Below the pieces are notes generated by a model, which was given only the letters and a program-made list of their open reading frames with translations, had not been told where the DNA came from and ran no database searches. A stretch of DNA of 64,000 nucleotides from Roseivirga sp. UBA6061. GTDB lineage: Bacteria; Bacteroidota; Bacteroidia; Cytophagales; Cyclobacteriaceae. This document shows, piece after piece, positions 63,489 through 64,000 of this stretch (positions within the stretch are counted from its first letter, which is position 1; each line of letters opens with the position of its first letter). The translations under genes and the position numbers were made by a program. The DNA lies in contig DIYF01000008.1 in the NCBI GenBank assembly GCA_002427745.1, forward strand, positions 1 through 64,000. The letters are read 5' to 3'.

Positions 63489-64000
63489 ATGAAAAAGTTG
63501 ATGCTCATTTTGATCACAATTTGCTGGACTTTTGGTGCACTTGGTCAAAGCAAAAAGGGAGAGCTTCTTTTCCCCCGATATGCGCCTTCAGCTGCTACAG
63601 ATGGTCATTGGATTTATGTCTACGGAGGAGCACCTCATGGGGGACGAAACGGCAAAGACTTTATGAACCAGGGGCTCCATGCCTCGATTGAACGAATTGA
63701 TCCAAACTCTTTAAAGTCAGCATATTTTAGCAATGGGCTACATCGAAGGGCCAACCATGCTTCTGTAATCTCCGGGAATAAAATGATCTCCTGTGGTGGC
63801 AGAAGCCAGATGGGTTTGTTGAGGCCTAAAATGAGCGACTGTGAAGTGTTAGATTTGTCGACAGGTATTTTTAGGGAGTTACCGGCTCTTCCCGATTCGT
63901 TAAGGAGCATTGGCATGACAGAAGTATCGGGTGTTCTATACGTGATGGGAGGGCTGCTCAAAGGAAACCAATACTCTAAAAGTGTTTATAAACTCAATGA
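63489..64000 (+). CDS. Exported kelch-like beta-propeller protein, 3' end outside window
   Basis: ATG 63489 opens a frame that is still open at the last base, giving 170 residues. MKKLMLILITICWTFGALGQ is a signal peptide. Kelch-type blades follow: HWIYVYGGAPHGGRNGKDF, MISCGGRSQMG and LYVMGGLLKGNQYSKSVYKL, each with the double-glycine and aromatic pattern. Ligand and role unknown. It is the first intact gene after the decayed stretch. Confidence 0.82.
   Translation, partial: MKKLMLILITICWTFGALGQSKKGELLFPRYAPSAATDGHWIYVYGGAPHGGRNGKDFMNQGLHASIERIDPNSLKSAYFSNGLHRRANHASVISGNKMISCGGRSQMGLLRPKMSDCEVLDLSTGIFRELPALPDSLRSIGMTEVSGVLYVMGGLLKGNQYSKSVYKLN

Noticed and set aside
1..64000. tRNA, rRNA, IS element or prophage
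   Set aside because: No transposase, integrase, structural phage gene or tRNA cloverleaf could be recognised on either strand.

Overview
The window reads as chromosomal DNA of a Bacteroidota bacterium, most likely of the order Cytophagales (a Fulvivirga- or Roseivirga-like lineage is my inference from protein style, not from a marker gene). Evidence: several ~800-residue MacB/FtsX-type permeases opening with the N(R/K)G/V-x-S-x-(I/L)N motif, a CarboxypepD-like TonB receptor, tricorn-like and DUF5117-type secreted peptidases, retropepsin-PDZ proteins, DUF6427- and DUF4221-like proteins, and one exact Bacteroidota -7 box (TAnnTTTG) in front of glyA. No tRNA, rRNA, CRISPR array, phage or IS element was recognised.

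Layout. 1-6.4 kb: 3' part of a permease gene, a small operon of membrane protein, XRE regulator and AraC regulator, an HMA-like small protein with a quinone oxidoreductase, and a haloperoxidase/PAP2 lipoprotein. 6.5-20 kb: a thioredoxin-reductase-like flavoprotein opposite a GloVer-repeat protein, an AlkC-type DNA glycosylase, two more permeases, YccF, exported proteins and a Tat-exported glycosylasparaginase. 20-28 kb: DUF418, Rieske, tricorn protease, TonB receptor and nitroreductase. 28-32.6 kb: a probable biosynthetic locus with type III polyketide synthase, methyltransferase, UbiA-type prenyltransferase and FAD oxidoreductase. 32.6-37 kb: secreted peptidases and a SRPBCC protein.

37-41.8 kb is the most interesting part: a predicted periplasmic TPR-CHAT protease faces a two-gene operon of an ECF-like sigma factor and a single-pass anti-sigma-like TPR protein. 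The arrangement suggests that proteolysis controls a sigma factor. It recalls the TPR-CHAT/Csx30/RpoE module of type III-E CRISPR, but there is no CRISPR here and the topology points to the envelope. 42-56 kb is mostly core: response regulator, glyA, tatC-rpiB, rbfA with a LolC/E-like permease, a SNF2 helicase with YtoQ, radA, DM13, a PLP enzyme and an RluD-type synthase. Two tandem small transcription-unit-like repeats lie before radA.

56-64 kb is accessory: a membrane AraC regulator with two exported lipoproteins, a second AraC regulator with a DUF1330-like pair, then a decayed stretch (61.3-63.4 kb) with a frameshifted secreted protein, a GH95 fucosidase remnant and a broken small secreted protein, and finally the start of a kelch-like secreted protein that runs off the window. 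Several convergent gene pairs share their stop codons through a 4-base CTAA/TTAG overlap.
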